Assembly: GCF_014199255.1 (NCBI RefSeq)
Contig: NZ_JACIJF010000008.1
Span: 1-64,000 of the forward strand
Length of the DNA: 64,000 nucleotides
Direction: 5' to 3'
Origin: Sphingomonas xinjiangensis
Lineage (GTDB): Bacteria; Pseudomonadota; Alphaproteobacteria; Sphingomonadales; Sphingomonadaceae
Below the pieces are notes generated by a model. That model made no database searches. It was not told where the DNA came from and saw only the letters and a program-made list of their open reading frames with translations. The translations under genes were made by a program, and so were the position numbers. Numbering within the stretch: the first letter of the stretch is position 1; every line of letters begins with the position of its first letter. Shown one piece after another: positions 25,176 through 34,966 of this stretch.

Positions 25176-25479
25176 CCGTTTGTGCGGCCGGCACTGGTCC
25201 GCGCGTGGGACGAAGATCGTTCGCCCCAAGCCGCGGAGGTCGCTCGAACAGACGTGGAGTGATCCGTCGCACTCGACGCGAGCCCTGGCCGATTGCTCGC
25301 CTCGCTGCGATCTTTCATCGCGCGCAACCAGGTCTTCCAGCCCCGGGGAACCGGTGCACGGTGCCGTACAGCAGCTCCCGAAGGGCACTTAAGTAGCTCT
25401 ACGAGTTGGGAGAAGCCTGCAAATCCTCTATTCATAATGATGCAGATCGCCCGTTTGGCGACGTGCGGGGGATTAGCGG
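25176..25479. other. Gene-free stretch before the DUF1800 gene
   Basis: About 300 bases without a convincing gene, RNA or repeat. The short open frames here lack ribosome sites and family resemblance. The promoter of the DUF1800/DUF1501 pair must lie here, but no clear -35/-10 pair stands out. Confidence 0.5.
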
Positions 25480-27177
25480 GTGATCGGGTTCAAGCGTACG
25501 CTCATGCTGGGCGCCGGCATGGCATTGGCGCTGCTGTCGGGCTGCGACGGCGGTGGTGGTGGTGGCGGCGGGCCTTCGGCCGGCGACAGCGGCGGCGTCG
25601 TCGCGCCGCTACCCGCCCCCACCCCCGTCGGCTTCACCGAAGGTGATGCGGCCCGGCTGGCGAAGCAGGCTACGTTCGGGCCCACGCCCGCGCTGGTGGC
25701 CCGGATCAAGGACATTGGGGTGAACGCCTGGCTGGACGAGCAGCTCGCCGCCACGGGCAGTAGCTATGCCGATCTCGCCGCTGGCGAAGTGCGCCGCGAT
25801 TTCTGCGCCAGCGGCGACGCGGTGTGTTCGCGCGCGCATTTCTCGCGCACGCCGGTGGCGATGCGTTTCTATGCCGATGCGGTGATGGGTCAGGACCAGC
25901 TGCGCCAACGTGTGGCACTGGCGCTGGGCCAGCTGATCGTCGCGTCGGAGCAGGAAGTGAATTCGGCCGCGGGCATCGCCGCGCTCAACCAGATCTTCCT
26001 GGCCAATGCCTTTGGCAATTATCGCGACATCCTGTCCCAGGTGACGATGCTGGGCTATATGGGCGATTATCTGGACATGGCCGATAGCAACAAGTCGGCG
26101 CCGTCGGAGAATTACGCCCGCGAGCTGCTGCAGCTGTTCTCGATGGGGCCCGACCAGCTGAACATGGACGGGACGCCGGTGCTCGACGCGACGGGTGCGC
26201 GGGTGGCGAATTACACGCCTGACGACGTCAAGGCGGTTGCGCGGGCGCTGACCGGCTGGACCTATGCGCGCGTCGGCGGCGCGGCGACCAGCGACGGCAA
26301 TGCGCGCGATTATTCCAAGCCGATGATCCCCAACCCGGCGCGGTACGACAGCACCGCCAAGAGCTTCCTGGGCGTCACCGTGCCTGCGGGCGCGGCGCAG
26401 GACGCCAGCGTGGCCGCTGTGGTCGACGTGGCGTTCAACCATCCCTCCACCGCGCCGCGCGTCGCCAGCTTCCTCATCGGGCAGCTGGTCACGTCCAATC
26501 CCACGCCGGGCTATATCGGGCGAGTGGCGGCGGCGTTCGCCAACAATGGCGGCGGGGTGCGCGGCGACCTTAAGGCGGTGGTGCGCGCGATCCTGACCGA
26601 TGCGGAGGCTCGCGGTGCGCCGGGTCCGAATGCGGGCAAGGTCAAGGAGCCGATCCTGCTGATGACGGCGCTGGCGCGCGCGATCGGCTTTTCGACCGAC
26701 GGCTATGTGTTCGTGACGCGCGACGGCGGGCTGGCCCAGCCGGTGATGCGCGCGCCATCGGTGTTCAACTTCTATCCGCCCGATTATCCGCTGCCCGGAT
26801 CGCCCACGCTGAAGAGCCCGGCATCCAAGCTGCTAAACACGTCCAACGTGCTGCGCTGGCACAATTTCGTCTATGACTGGACGATCGGCGGCGACGCGAC
26901 GCGGGCGGAATTCGCGGTCGACTCCGGGCTGCCGATGTCTTCGCTGACGCAGCCGCAATGGGGGGCCTGGGAAGCGTTCGGCGCGGACCTGGACGGCATG
27001 GTGGCGCGCATCAACCTGCTTCTGTTCGCCAACACGCTGAGCCAGGCGCAGAAGGACGCGCTGAAGGCCGCGGCGAGCCCGATCACCAACACCGACCCGA
27101 CCATTCAGGCCCGCAAGCGCGCGCAGATGATGCTGTACGTCGCGGCCTCCAGCCCCCTGTTCCTGGTCGACCGGTAA
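25480..27177 (+). CDS. DUF1800 family lipoprotein
   Basis: A 565-residue exported protein. The N-terminus is a lipoprotein signal with lipobox LLSGC, then a Gly-rich linker. The DUF1800 domain starts with DAARLAKQATFGPTPALVARI and includes DQLRQRVALALGQL, the conserved LLGYMGDYLDM-like stretch, SAPSENYARELLQLFSMG, DVKAVARALTGWTY and the final MMLYVAASSPLFLV. Members of this family nearly always sit beside a DUF1501 protein, as here. Function is not established; an envelope or secreted role is likely. GTG 25480 follows a G-rich ribosome site about eight bases upstream. Confidence 0.88.
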   Translation: MIGFKRTLMLGAGMALALLSGCDGGGGGGGGPSAGDSGGVVAPLPAPTPVGFTEGDAARLAKQATFGPTPALVARIKDIGVNAWLDEQLAATGSSYADLAAGEVRRDFCASGDAVCSRAHFSRTPVAMRFYADAVMGQDQLRQRVALALGQLIVASEQEVNSAAGIAALNQIFLANAFGNYRDILSQVTMLGYMGDYLDMADSNKSAPSENYARELLQLFSMGPDQLNMDGTPVLDATGARVANYTPDDVKAVARALTGWTYARVGGAATSDGNARDYSKPMIPNPARYDSTAKSFLGVTVPAGAAQDASVAAVVDVAFNHPSTAPRVASFLIGQLVTSNPTPGYIGRVAAAFANNGGGVRGDLKAVVRAILTDAEARGAPGPNAGKVKEPILLMTALARAIGFSTDGYVFVTRDGGLAQPVMRAPSVFNFYPPDYPLPGSPTLKSPASKLLNTSNVLRWHNFVYDWTIGGDATRAEFAVDSGLPMSSLTQPQWGAWEAFGADLDGMVARINLLLFANTLSQAQKDALKAAASPITNTDPTIQARKRAQMMLYVAASSPLFLVDR

Positions 27178-27189
27178 GGATCCGACACG

Positions 27190-28569
27190 ATGACGATTTC
27201 ACGCCGCGAGTTCATGCGCCTGACCGCCGGTGCCGGCGCGCTCGCCGCCTTTGGCCAGCTGGGCCGCACCACCGCGATGGCCGCCCCGAGCGGGAGCTAT
27301 CGCGCGATGGTGGGGATCTTCCTGTTCGGCGGAAACGACGGCTGGAACATGGTGATCCCGACCGACGCGCGGCACGCCACCTATCTGTCGTCACGCGGGA
27401 GCGTGGGCATCAAGGCGGCGGCGCTGACCCCGCTGACCAACGCCAGCTATGCGCTGCACCCGGCGATGGACGCGCTGCGCCCGGTGTGGGACGAAGGTGG
27501 GCTGGGGCTGGTGCTGAACGCGGGCACACTGTTCGCCCCGCTGACCAAGGACACGTACAAGAGCCGCGCCGACCTGCGCCCGTCCAACCTGATGAGCCAT
27601 GCCGATGAGCAGGCGCATTGGCAGGGACTACGCGCGCGCGAGTTCAACGTCGACGGGTTCATGGGCCGACTGAGCGACCGGGCGGGCGCCAGCGCGACGC
27701 CGTCGATGATCTCGCTGGGCGGGTCGAACCTGGCGACGATCGGCAAGACCAGCTCCGCGCTGGTCCTGCCGTCGACCGGCACGCTGGGGCGCAATGGCTT
27801 CAGCGGCGCCACGGGGGCGGCGAACCTGGCCAAGAACGCGGCGGTCGACGCCTTCGCCAATGGCGCATCGTATGGCGTGGTGACCGAGGCGACAGCGCGC
27901 GACATGACCGGTGCCTATGGTCAGGCGACCACCGCCAATAGCATCCTGACCGCGACCGGCGCGGTCGATGGGTATTTCGTCAATCCGAACACCGGCGCGG
28001 CGCTTACCAGCGATGTGGCGCGCCAGCTGATGCGCGTGGCGCGGGTGATCGAGGCGCGCGGGACGCTGGGGCATAACCGCCAGACCTTCTTCGTCAGCCA
28101 AGGCGGGTTCGACAACCATTCGGGCCAGGTCGGCGGCGGCAACAACGATACCGGCACCCACGCCAACCTGCTGCGCGACCTGGCGATGGCGCTGGCCGGC
28201 TTCTACAAGGCGATGAAGGCGATCGGCTTGGGCGAGAACGTCACCGCGTTCACGATGAGCGATTTCGGGCGTACCTTCAAAGGCAATGCCCAGAACGGCA
28301 CCGACCATGCCTGGGGCAGCAACCACCTGGTGGTGGGCGGCAATGTGACGCCGGGCGGCATCTTTGGCGCCTATCCCGATCCGGTGCTCGGCGGGGCCAA
28401 CGACATCGCCAATGACGGGCGCTTCGTGCCGGCAGTGTCGCAGGAGGAATATATCGGTGCCATCGCGCGCTGGCACGGCGTGTCGGACGCGGACATGCCT
28501 TATGTGTTCCCCAATTGGAGCACGTGGAGCGGCGGCGGGCGCGGACCGCTGGGGCTGTTCCGCGGCTGA
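27190..28569 (+). CDS. DUF1501 family Tat-exported protein
   Basis: A 459-residue protein beginning with a twin-arginine signal (TISRREFMRLTAGAGALAAF), so it is exported folded. The DUF1501 domain, a distant alkaline-phosphatase/sulfatase-like fold, shows FLFGGNDGWNMVIP, HADEQAHWQG, QGGFDNHSGQ and FGRTFKGNAQNGTDHAWGSNHLVVGG with metal-ligand-like Asp/His. It is 12 bases after the DUF1800 gene and surely co-transcribed. ATG 27190 follows AAGGA. The catalytic activity is unproven. Confidence 0.88.
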   Translation: MTISRREFMRLTAGAGALAAFGQLGRTTAMAAPSGSYRAMVGIFLFGGNDGWNMVIPTDARHATYLSSRGSVGIKAAALTPLTNASYALHPAMDALRPVWDEGGLGLVLNAGTLFAPLTKDTYKSRADLRPSNLMSHADEQAHWQGLRAREFNVDGFMGRLSDRAGASATPSMISLGGSNLATIGKTSSALVLPSTGTLGRNGFSGATGAANLAKNAAVDAFANGASYGVVTEATARDMTGAYGQATTANSILTATGAVDGYFVNPNTGAALTSDVARQLMRVARVIEARGTLGHNRQTFFVSQGGFDNHSGQVGGGNNDTGTHANLLRDLAMALAGFYKAMKAIGLGENVTAFTMSDFGRTFKGNAQNGTDHAWGSNHLVVGGNVTPGGIFGAYPDPVLGGANDIANDGRFVPAVSQEEYIGAIARWHGVSDADMPYVFPNWSTWSGGGRGPLGLFRG

Positions 28570-28631
28570 TCTTGGGCCGAGACAAGCGCTAGGTGAGACG
28601 GTAAGCATCCCCGGCTTCAAAGAGGGTGCCG

Positions 28632-29381
28632 ATGACCTCGCGTGAGTTGACGTCGTTCCTGCCGCGTGCCGATGACGATGTATGGCCCGACGGCGTGCGG
28701 CGGACGCCTGCCGAAATCGCGCAGCTGATCTTTTTCGGATTGTTGAACTGGCCGTGGCTGTTGCGCAGCCTGTCCGGCGGATCGGCGGAGGCGAAGGCGG
28801 CGCTGGTCGAGCGGCTGGGGCTGGCCCCCGACGCGTTGCCGCATCTGGGCAGCTGGAAGGCGGACACGGGGTTCCTGACCTTGCTGGTCGACCAGATCGA
28901 GGCGGAGCGGCCTGAAATAGTGGTGGAACTGGGCGCGGGCGCGTCAAGCCTGGTGGTAGCGCGGGCACTGCAACGCAATGGCGGCGGGCGGCTGATCAGT
29001 TGTGACCAGCATGCTGGCTTCGTCCAGGCGACGCGGCAGTGGCTGCGCGACAACGGCGTCGACGCCGATCTGCGCGCGACACCGTTCCGCCGCGCGCCAA
29101 GCGGGTGGCCAGGCATCTGGTACGACCATGGCAACCTGCCCGCACGAATCGACCTGCTGATCATCGACGGGCCGCCCTGGACGATCCACCCGTTCGTTCG
29201 CGGGGCAGCGGAGACACTGTTCGACCGGCTGCCGGTGGGCGGCACGGTGTTGCTCGACGATGCGGCGCGACCGGGCGAGCGCGTCGTGGCGCAACGCTGG
29301 CGGCGGCGCTGGCCTGGGATCGAGTTTGCGTTGGTTCATGCGGGGACCAAGGGGACGTTGGTGGGGACGCGGGTGCGGTAG
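28632..29381 (+). CDS. Class I SAM-dependent methyltransferase
   Basis: About 249 residues. An N-terminal helical part of about 60 residues precedes a Rossmann methyltransferase domain with motif I VVELGAGASSLVVAR, acidic strand LISCDQHAGF, the DLLIIDGPPW catalytic-loop strand and GGTVLLDDAARPGERVV. This resembles the family acting on sugars or small polar substrates; the substrate cannot be told. ATG 28632 is preferred to GTG 28626 because GAGG is six bases upstream. It follows the DUF1501 gene after 62 bases and may be read through. Confidence 0.75.
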   Translation: MTSRELTSFLPRADDDVWPDGVRRTPAEIAQLIFFGLLNWPWLLRSLSGGSAEAKAALVERLGLAPDALPHLGSWKADTGFLTLLVDQIEAERPEIVVELGAGASSLVVARALQRNGGGRLISCDQHAGFVQATRQWLRDNGVDADLRATPFRRAPSGWPGIWYDHGNLPARIDLLIIDGPPWTIHPFVRGAAETLFDRLPVGGTVLLDDAARPGERVVAQRWRRRWPGIEFALVHAGTKGTLVGTRVR

Positions 29382-29407
29382 TTTGCACTCTCCCGGGCAC
29401 GGGGGAT

Positions 29408-30154
29408 TCAGAGGGGGACGGCGCCTTCGCCTTTGAAGCGGGCGACGGTTTCAAAGCTGCTGCCCGCGATGCGAACCTCGTTGAACGAAGGGGGCTTGTC
29501 GCGGGTGCGCTTGGAAAGAGTGCCGGCGCCGATCAGGCGGACGGTGCGGCCGTTCACTTCGTGCGCGACGTCAAAGGGGTCGTGGACATGGCCCGACAGC
29601 ACCGCGTGCGCGCCGGCCTGTGCCAGTGCGTCGAGTGCCGAGCGGCCATGGCGCGTCATCGACGTCGCGCGGGTGCCGGCTTCGATCAAGGGATGATGCG
29701 CGGCGATGAAGATCAAATCGCCAGCGGGTACGGCCTCGGCCAGCGCGAGTGTCTTCTGGAGCGCGCCCGTACCGACATAGCCTTTCGACCAGTTGGTGCG
29801 GAACTGGAAGCGGGCGGTGGTCTTGAGCGGCACTACCGCCACGCCCTTCACGTCGAGCGGCTTTTCGATCATCCGCTCGATCGCCTTGTAGCGCTTGTAC
29901 GGCGTAAAGAAGCGGGCGAAGAGATTGAAATAGGGCAGATCGTGATTGCCCACCTCCACCGTCACCGGCACGTGCAGGCTTTGCAGCCATTTGCCGGCGG
30001 CTTCGAACTCGGCGGCGCGCGCGCGCATGGTCAAGTCCCCCGTCATGATGACGGCGTCGGGTTTTTCCTCCTGCACCTTGCGATCGAACCACTCGATAGC
30101 CTCGGTATCCTCACGGCCGAAATGGACGTCGCTGACATGGAAGATGCGAGTCAT
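29408..30154 (-). CDS. Calcineurin-type metallophosphoesterase
   Basis: A 248-residue phosphoesterase with all five metal-binding blocks in order: DVHFG, GDLTMRARAAEF, GNHD, HHP, and GHVHDP. It is close in layout to the cyclic-nucleotide and UDP-diacylglucosamine-type esterases, but the substrate is not evident. Its ATG overlaps the stop of the lipid-kinase-like gene by four bases, so a phospholipid or sugar-phosphate substrate linked to that kinase is plausible. Confidence 0.88.
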   Translation of the reverse strand: MTRIFHVSDVHFGREDTEAIEWFDRKVQEEKPDAVIMTGDLTMRARAAEFEAAGKWLQSLHVPVTVEVGNHDLPYFNLFARFFTPYKRYKAIERMIEKPLDVKGVAVVPLKTTARFQFRTNWSKGYVGTGALQKTLALAEAVPAGDLIFIAAHHPLIEAGTRATSMTRHGRSALDALAQAGAHAVLSGHVHDPFDVAHEVNGRTVRLIGAGTLSKRTRDKPPSFNEVRIAGSSFETVARFKGEGAVPL

Positions 30155-30999
30155 GCGGCGGGTACCTCCGGGTCAGAGCGGGTGGCGATGAAGGTCTCGA
30201 GGCTCTTGCCAGCCTTGATCGTCTCGGCAGGGTCGAGCGTGACGGGTTCGCCATCGAACAGGGCGAGCACACGGCGCTTGCCGCGGACGCGGAGCCCGTC
30301 GGCGCGGGTTTGGGTGACAGCGTGCGCCTCGACCCAGTCGCCGGTCATCCAGTCCCAGCCGAGCTGGACGATCGATCGCCAGTCGCGCGCGTCGACGCCC
30401 GTGACTTCAAGGCCCTGGAGGTCGGGCGTGACGAACACCGCCTGATAATGGTCGCCCAGCCCCTTGGCACCATCGACGCGGATGCCGCGGCCGCCAAAGG
30501 TACGGCGAAGCGCGGCGCGAGCGGCGCCGAACAGGCGTCCGATCTTGCCGTCGCGCACGGCCTCTCGCGCACGGAACCAGGATGCAGCGGGGCCGAGGAT
30601 CAGACCTACGAACGCGCGATGTGCGCCGGCTTCCACATAGGGCAGCGCCACGCGCCGGTCGCACTGGTGCGCGGCGTGCACAATCTTGTGCGGATCGGTT
30701 TCGCTGTGCAGTCCCTTGGCAAGCAGGTTCATCGTGCCGCCGGGAAGGATCAGGAACGCGCCCTGCCACTGCTCCAGCGCGCGCAGCGCGGCATTGATGG
30801 TGCCGTCGCCGGCGAACAGCACCACCGTGTCGACGTCGGCCCGATCGAGATCGGCGGGTCCGGGAAGGTCCTGCTCGGGAAATTCGGTGCGACCGACAAG
30901 CGCCAGGCCCCGCTCCTCGAACACGGCCTCCAACGCCTCGCATTTGGGGCGAGTCGCCGATCCGGAATTGGGGTTGGTGATGAACCAGAGCTTTTCCAT
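30151..30999 (-). CDS. Diacylglycerol/lipid kinase family protein
   Basis: A 282-residue member of the DAGK/LCB5/YegS family. The N-terminal ATP-binding lobe has ITNPNSGSA, the nucleotide motif FAGDGTINAALRAL and PGGTMNLLAKGL. The C-terminal beta-sandwich follows with GDHYQAVFVTP and FDGEPV near the end. It phosphorylates diacylglycerol or a related lipid at the membrane face. It is the first gene of a two-gene unit with the phosphoesterase and is divergent from the MFS gene, sharing about 120 bases of promoter DNA. Confidence 0.85.
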   Translation of the reverse strand: MEKLWFITNPNSGSATRPKCEALEAVFEERGLALVGRTEFPEQDLPGPADLDRADVDTVVLFAGDGTINAALRALEQWQGAFLILPGGTMNLLAKGLHSETDPHKIVHAAHQCDRRVALPYVEAGAHRAFVGLILGPAASWFRAREAVRDGKIGRLFGAARAALRRTFGGRGIRVDGAKGLGDHYQAVFVTPDLQGLEVTGVDARDWRSIVQLGWDWMTGDWVEAHAVTQTRADGLRVRGKRRVLALFDGEPVTLDPAETIKAGKSLETFIATRSDPEVPAA

Positions 31000-31121
31000 G
31001 GCCCCGGCAACGCGCGACGCGGCGTTTGGTCCCGGTCTTCTGCGTGGTGCAGCAACAATGGAACCTCCCCCCGCACAAAGCCTTTCAGCGACATTCGCAC
31101 CCGAGCACGAGGCCGGACCCT

Positions 31122-32630
31122 ATGGCGCTACAGCCGCAGCACAGCGTCAGCGAACCCGAGCGTGACTATGCGCTGCGCCAGCTCGTCACCGAATCCGCTT
31201 TCGCCAGCACCACCACCGCACTGACCAGCGGGGTAATCCTGACCGCGTTCGCACTGCATCTGGGCGCTTCGAACCTGGTGATCGGGGTACTGGCTTCGGC
31301 GCCGTTCCTGGGGCAGCTGCTCCAGGCGCCGACGATCCTGCTTGTCGAGCGGCTGCGGCAGCGCAAGCTTATCTCGGTAGCATCCAGCCTGATCGGGCGC
31401 GGCATGCTGGCGCTGATGGCATTGTCGGCGTTCCTGCCGCGCGACCTGGCGATCGGTGCTCTGATCCTGGGGCAGCTGGTGCTGTGCGGCATGGCGGCGG
31501 TGGGCAGCTGTGCGTGGAGCGCGTGGATGCGTGACCTGGCGCCGGAGGATAGACTGGGCTGGGTGTTCGCCCGGCGGACGAGCTTCGCCGCGGCGATCAG
31601 CCTAGTGGCCGGCATTGCCGCCGCAGTAGTGCTGGACCGCACGCCCGAAGGTTCGTGGTGGCGCAGCGTGACATTCGGCGCGCTCTACGGGCTGGGCTTC
31701 GTGTCGGGGCTGGTCAGTGCCTGGCTGACGGCACGCATTCCCGAGCCGGCGATGCCGCCGCAACCCGACGTGCAGTTGGGACTGATGGCGCTGCTGCGCG
31801 AGCCGCTGACGGACCGCAATTTCCGGCAGCTGACGATCTTTCTCGCCGCCTGGCAATTCGCAATCAACCTGGCGACGCCGTTCTTCACGGTGTTCATCGT
31901 CCAGCAGCTCGGCTTCGACATGACCTTTGTCATGGTGCTGAGCGTGGTGAGCCAGTTGTCCAACCTGATCGCGCTGCGTAATTGGGGTGCGCTGGCGGAC
32001 CGGTTTGCCAACAAGTCGGTGCTACTGGTCGCGGCGCCCACCTACATCGCCTGCATCGTTGCAATGATCGGCGCGTCGCAGATCGCGCATGGCCCCTGGC
32101 TGGTCGCGTATCTGGTGGTGCTGCACCTGATCATGGGCGGCGCAGTCGCGGGGGCGACCCTGGCCACCACTTCGATCGCGCTGAAGCTGTCACCCAAGGG
32201 ATCGTCCACCGCCTATGTCGCGACGGCGGGCCTCGCGACGGCGGTGGCGGCGGGGATCGCGCCGATCCTGGGCGGTGCGTTCGCCGACTTCTTCCGCCTG
32301 CGCCAGTTCGAGCTGCTGCTGCGCTGGACCAGCCCGCAAGGCGTGGCGATCGTGTCGCCGCTGCGGCTGTCGCAATGGGACTTCTACTTCCTGATCGCCG
32401 GAGTGCTGGGGCTGTATGCCATCCACCGCCTGGCGCTGGTGCAGGAAACCGGCGAAATTCGGCGGCGCGAGATGGTGCAGCAGGTGCTGCTCCACACCCG
32501 CCGATCGGTGCGCAATATTTCCACGGTGGCGGGGTTGCGCGGCCTGACCGACCTTCCCGCCGGCTTCCTTCGCGATGCGTCGCTGCGCGCCCGTTTCCTG
32601 CGCCGCCAGCGCTTCGCTGATCGAGATTAG
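31122..32630 (+). CDS. MFS transporter
   Basis: About 502 residues with twelve predicted helices, starting TSGVILTAFALHLGASNLVIGVLASAPFLGQLL. It has the MFS intracellular loop LVERLRQRKLISVASSLIGR, the second half beginning REPLTDRNFRQLTIFLAAWQF, and a C-terminal cytoplasmic tail of about 60 residues rich in Arg. The pattern is that of the poorly described family found beside glycoside-active enzymes. It leads the 31-37 kb block, so a mannoside or other oligosaccharide is the likely cargo. ATG 31122 is the family start; upstream in-frame sequence lies in the divergent promoter. Confidence 0.85.
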   Translation: MALQPQHSVSEPERDYALRQLVTESAFASTTTALTSGVILTAFALHLGASNLVIGVLASAPFLGQLLQAPTILLVERLRQRKLISVASSLIGRGMLALMALSAFLPRDLAIGALILGQLVLCGMAAVGSCAWSAWMRDLAPEDRLGWVFARRTSFAAAISLVAGIAAAVVLDRTPEGSWWRSVTFGALYGLGFVSGLVSAWLTARIPEPAMPPQPDVQLGLMALLREPLTDRNFRQLTIFLAAWQFAINLATPFFTVFIVQQLGFDMTFVMVLSVVSQLSNLIALRNWGALADRFANKSVLLVAAPTYIACIVAMIGASQIAHGPWLVAYLVVLHLIMGGAVAGATLATTSIALKLSPKGSSTAYVATAGLATAVAAGIAPILGGAFADFFRLRQFELLLRWTSPQGVAIVSPLRLSQWDFYFLIAGVLGLYAIHRLALVQETGEIRRREMVQQVLLHTRRSVRNISTVAGLRGLTDLPAGFLRDASLRARFLRRQRFADRD

Positions 32631-32668
32631 CTTCAGAAACCGCTGCAATACATGGAGGTTGATTTCCC

Positions 32669-34903
32669 ATGACCAAGACCACCACCCTCCCGGCCAGGCC
32701 CAAGGCCGGCAAGCTGCCGGGCGTGTCGCCCAACGTGTTGTTGCTGCGCGAGGAACTGCGCAGCGGCATGGATGAAGTCGCCGCGCTGGCGCTGGGTGGG
32801 CGAACGGTTGCGGTATGTGCGGGGCGCGACGCGCTGTGGGTGATCGTGCGGCGCGGAGGGCGTGGCGGCATAGCATTGCGGGCCGCACATGCCCCGGGCG
32901 GGTGCGGCGAGGTGCGCACGCGTCGCGCCGAGGGCGACGAGACACTGCGGCTGGAATTCGACACGGTGATCGGGCGCCAGACGATTGCCATCCGCCTGCA
33001 CGAGGATGCGTTGCCGGTTCTGCGCGTGACGACCTGGCTGCGCCCGTGCGCGCCGCTGCTGGTGCCGTTCCTGCCGCGCGACCTGTACCCGTTGGACGCG
33101 AATGACGATCCGGCCGGCGCAGTCGGACAAGTGGAAGCGGCGCAGCGCGGCATGAACGCAGGCGTGAGCTATTTCCGAATGACCGACCCCGCGTTCGGCA
33201 GCACGCTGTACTTCCAGAATTTCACAACGCTGAACCCGTATTTCGAAGCGACCGGGACCAAGCCGGACGGTGCCGTCGGGGGGGAATGGCCCGAGATCGG
33301 CTATTTGCCGCCAACCGCCCCGCAAAAAGGCAAGCCGCCGCTCGACCCGCTACCTGAGGGCGCGGATATGGCGGTGCTCGACAGCTACCTGGCGTTTCAC
33401 GACGAGGCGGACGCCGACGAAGCGGTGATGGCGCACCGGTATCTGATGCTGCTGGGCGCGATTTACCGGCGGCTGGAGCTGCCGCCGACCCAGTTCCGCG
33501 ACTGGGTGGGCCGCGCCGAGCGCTCGCTGCACGACCTCGACCAGGCGCCCCAGGCGACGATCCGCCACTACGGCTTCCGCTACATCCACCCCTATACCGC
33601 GACCGAATATCCGGATTCGATGGTGCAGATGTCGGTGCTCGCCTCGATCCGCGATTATGAGGCGTGGAAGAAGGAAGACGTGCCCCTGCTGGGCGAGCTG
33701 AAGGCGGGCCTGCGCAAATTCTATGATTCCAAGCTCAAGACGATGCGGCGCTATTTGCCCAATGTGGGGCCGGACAAGGACAAGGACGCGGTCGACAGCT
33801 GGTATCTCTACCACCCGCTGATGAATCTGGGGCGGCTGGCGATCGACGGCGACAAGCGGGCGCGCAAGCTGTTCATCGACTCGGTCGACTTCGGGATCGA
33901 GGCGGCGCACCATTTCGACTATCGCTGGCCGATCCAGTACAATGTCACGGACTTCTCGATCATCACCGCGGCGCGAGATGACGCCGGGTTGGGTCAGACC
34001 GATGTCGGCGGCATCTATGCCTATGTCATGCTGCAGGCGTTCGAGCTGACCGACGACAAGCGTTTCCTGGATGAAGCGCGGGCGGCGATCGATGCCGCGC
34101 GCGGGATGCGGTTCGAGTTGAACTATCAGGCCAACCTGACCGCCTGGGGCGCGTCGGCGTGTATGCGGCTGTGGCGGATCACCAACGACGAAGCCTATCT
34201 CGACCAGAGCTATGTCTATCTGGCGAGCTTTTTCCACAACGCCTCGATCTGGGAGTCCGAGATCGACCACGCCAAGCATTACCGCAACTTCCTGGGCGTA
34301 ACCGCGCTTCACGACGCGCCCTACATGGCGATGTACGAGTGCTTCGACAGCTTTGCGGCGTTCGAGCGCTATCTCAAGGACAGCGGTCCCGACCTTGAGC
34401 CGGCGGTGCGGCTCCTGCTGGGTGAATATTGCCGCTACGCGCTCGACCGCGCCTGGTTCTATTATCCCGACGCCCTGCCCGAAGACGCCGTGGCGAGCGA
34501 GAATGTCCGCAACAGTTATGTGGACCGGAACCTCTCCTTCCCGGTCGAAGATTTGTATGTCGACGGGCAGCAGGCGGGTCAGGTCGGGCAGGAGATCTAT
34601 GGCGCCGGCGCGGCGTTCGTGTTCGCCAGCCGCACCTTCCACCCGGTGCGCGATGCGCCCTTTGCGATGTTCTGCGACCATTTCCTGCTGGCGAGCGATC
34701 GCCCCGGCGAGCGGGCGTTGAACTTCCAGCTGGGCGGCGCGGAAGGATGCACCGCCCGGCTGTGCCTGATCCGCAGCGGCAAGGCCAAGCTGCCCGAATT
34801 CACCGTTACCACCATGGCGGGCGACCGGGTGCGCGGGCACGCAGTCGAGGACCGCATCGAATTTCACGTTCCGGCGAATGGGCGGGTCAGCATAGCGTGG
34901 TGA
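32669..34903 (+). CDS. Large protein of unknown activity, probably six-hairpin glycosidase-like
   Basis: A 744-residue protein with no signal peptide. The first 200 residues form a beta-rich domain. The middle, about 230-560, is a repeating helical array with aromatic- and acid-rich turns (YRHYGFRYIHPYTATEYPDS-like, DSWYLYHPLMNLGRLAIDG, DYRWPIQYNVTDFSII, NYQANLTAWGASACMRLW). This is typical of an (alpha/alpha)6 barrel as in several glycoside hydrolases, lyases and epimerases. The last 200 residues are beta-rich again. No family can be named. Its place between a transporter, an SDR and a GH130-like gene supports action on a sugar chain. ATG 32669 follows GGAGG at ten bases. Confidence 0.65.
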   Translation: MTKTTTLPARPKAGKLPGVSPNVLLLREELRSGMDEVAALALGGRTVAVCAGRDALWVIVRRGGRGGIALRAAHAPGGCGEVRTRRAEGDETLRLEFDTVIGRQTIAIRLHEDALPVLRVTTWLRPCAPLLVPFLPRDLYPLDANDDPAGAVGQVEAAQRGMNAGVSYFRMTDPAFGSTLYFQNFTTLNPYFEATGTKPDGAVGGEWPEIGYLPPTAPQKGKPPLDPLPEGADMAVLDSYLAFHDEADADEAVMAHRYLMLLGAIYRRLELPPTQFRDWVGRAERSLHDLDQAPQATIRHYGFRYIHPYTATEYPDSMVQMSVLASIRDYEAWKKEDVPLLGELKAGLRKFYDSKLKTMRRYLPNVGPDKDKDAVDSWYLYHPLMNLGRLAIDGDKRARKLFIDSVDFGIEAAHHFDYRWPIQYNVTDFSIITAARDDAGLGQTDVGGIYAYVMLQAFELTDDKRFLDEARAAIDAARGMRFELNYQANLTAWGASACMRLWRITNDEAYLDQSYVYLASFFHNASIWESEIDHAKHYRNFLGVTALHDAPYMAMYECFDSFAAFERYLKDSGPDLEPAVRLLLGEYCRYALDRAWFYYPDALPEDAVASENVRNSYVDRNLSFPVEDLYVDGQQAGQVGQEIYGAGAAFVFASRTFHPVRDAPFAMFCDHFLLASDRPGERALNFQLGGAEGCTARLCLIRSGKAKLPEFTVTTMAGDRVRGHAVEDRIEFHVPANGRVSIAW

Positions 34904-34966
34904 CCGGAACCTAAGCGCCGGCCGATCCTTGTTCGGGGCGTATCCCGCCTGCACGGAGCCGCTTTC

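Noticed and set aside
25220..25290. A minus-strand peptide resembling VCSSDL, a mark of Illumina adapter contamination
   Set aside because: The DNA there uses other codons and does not match the adapter sequence, so it is coincidence.
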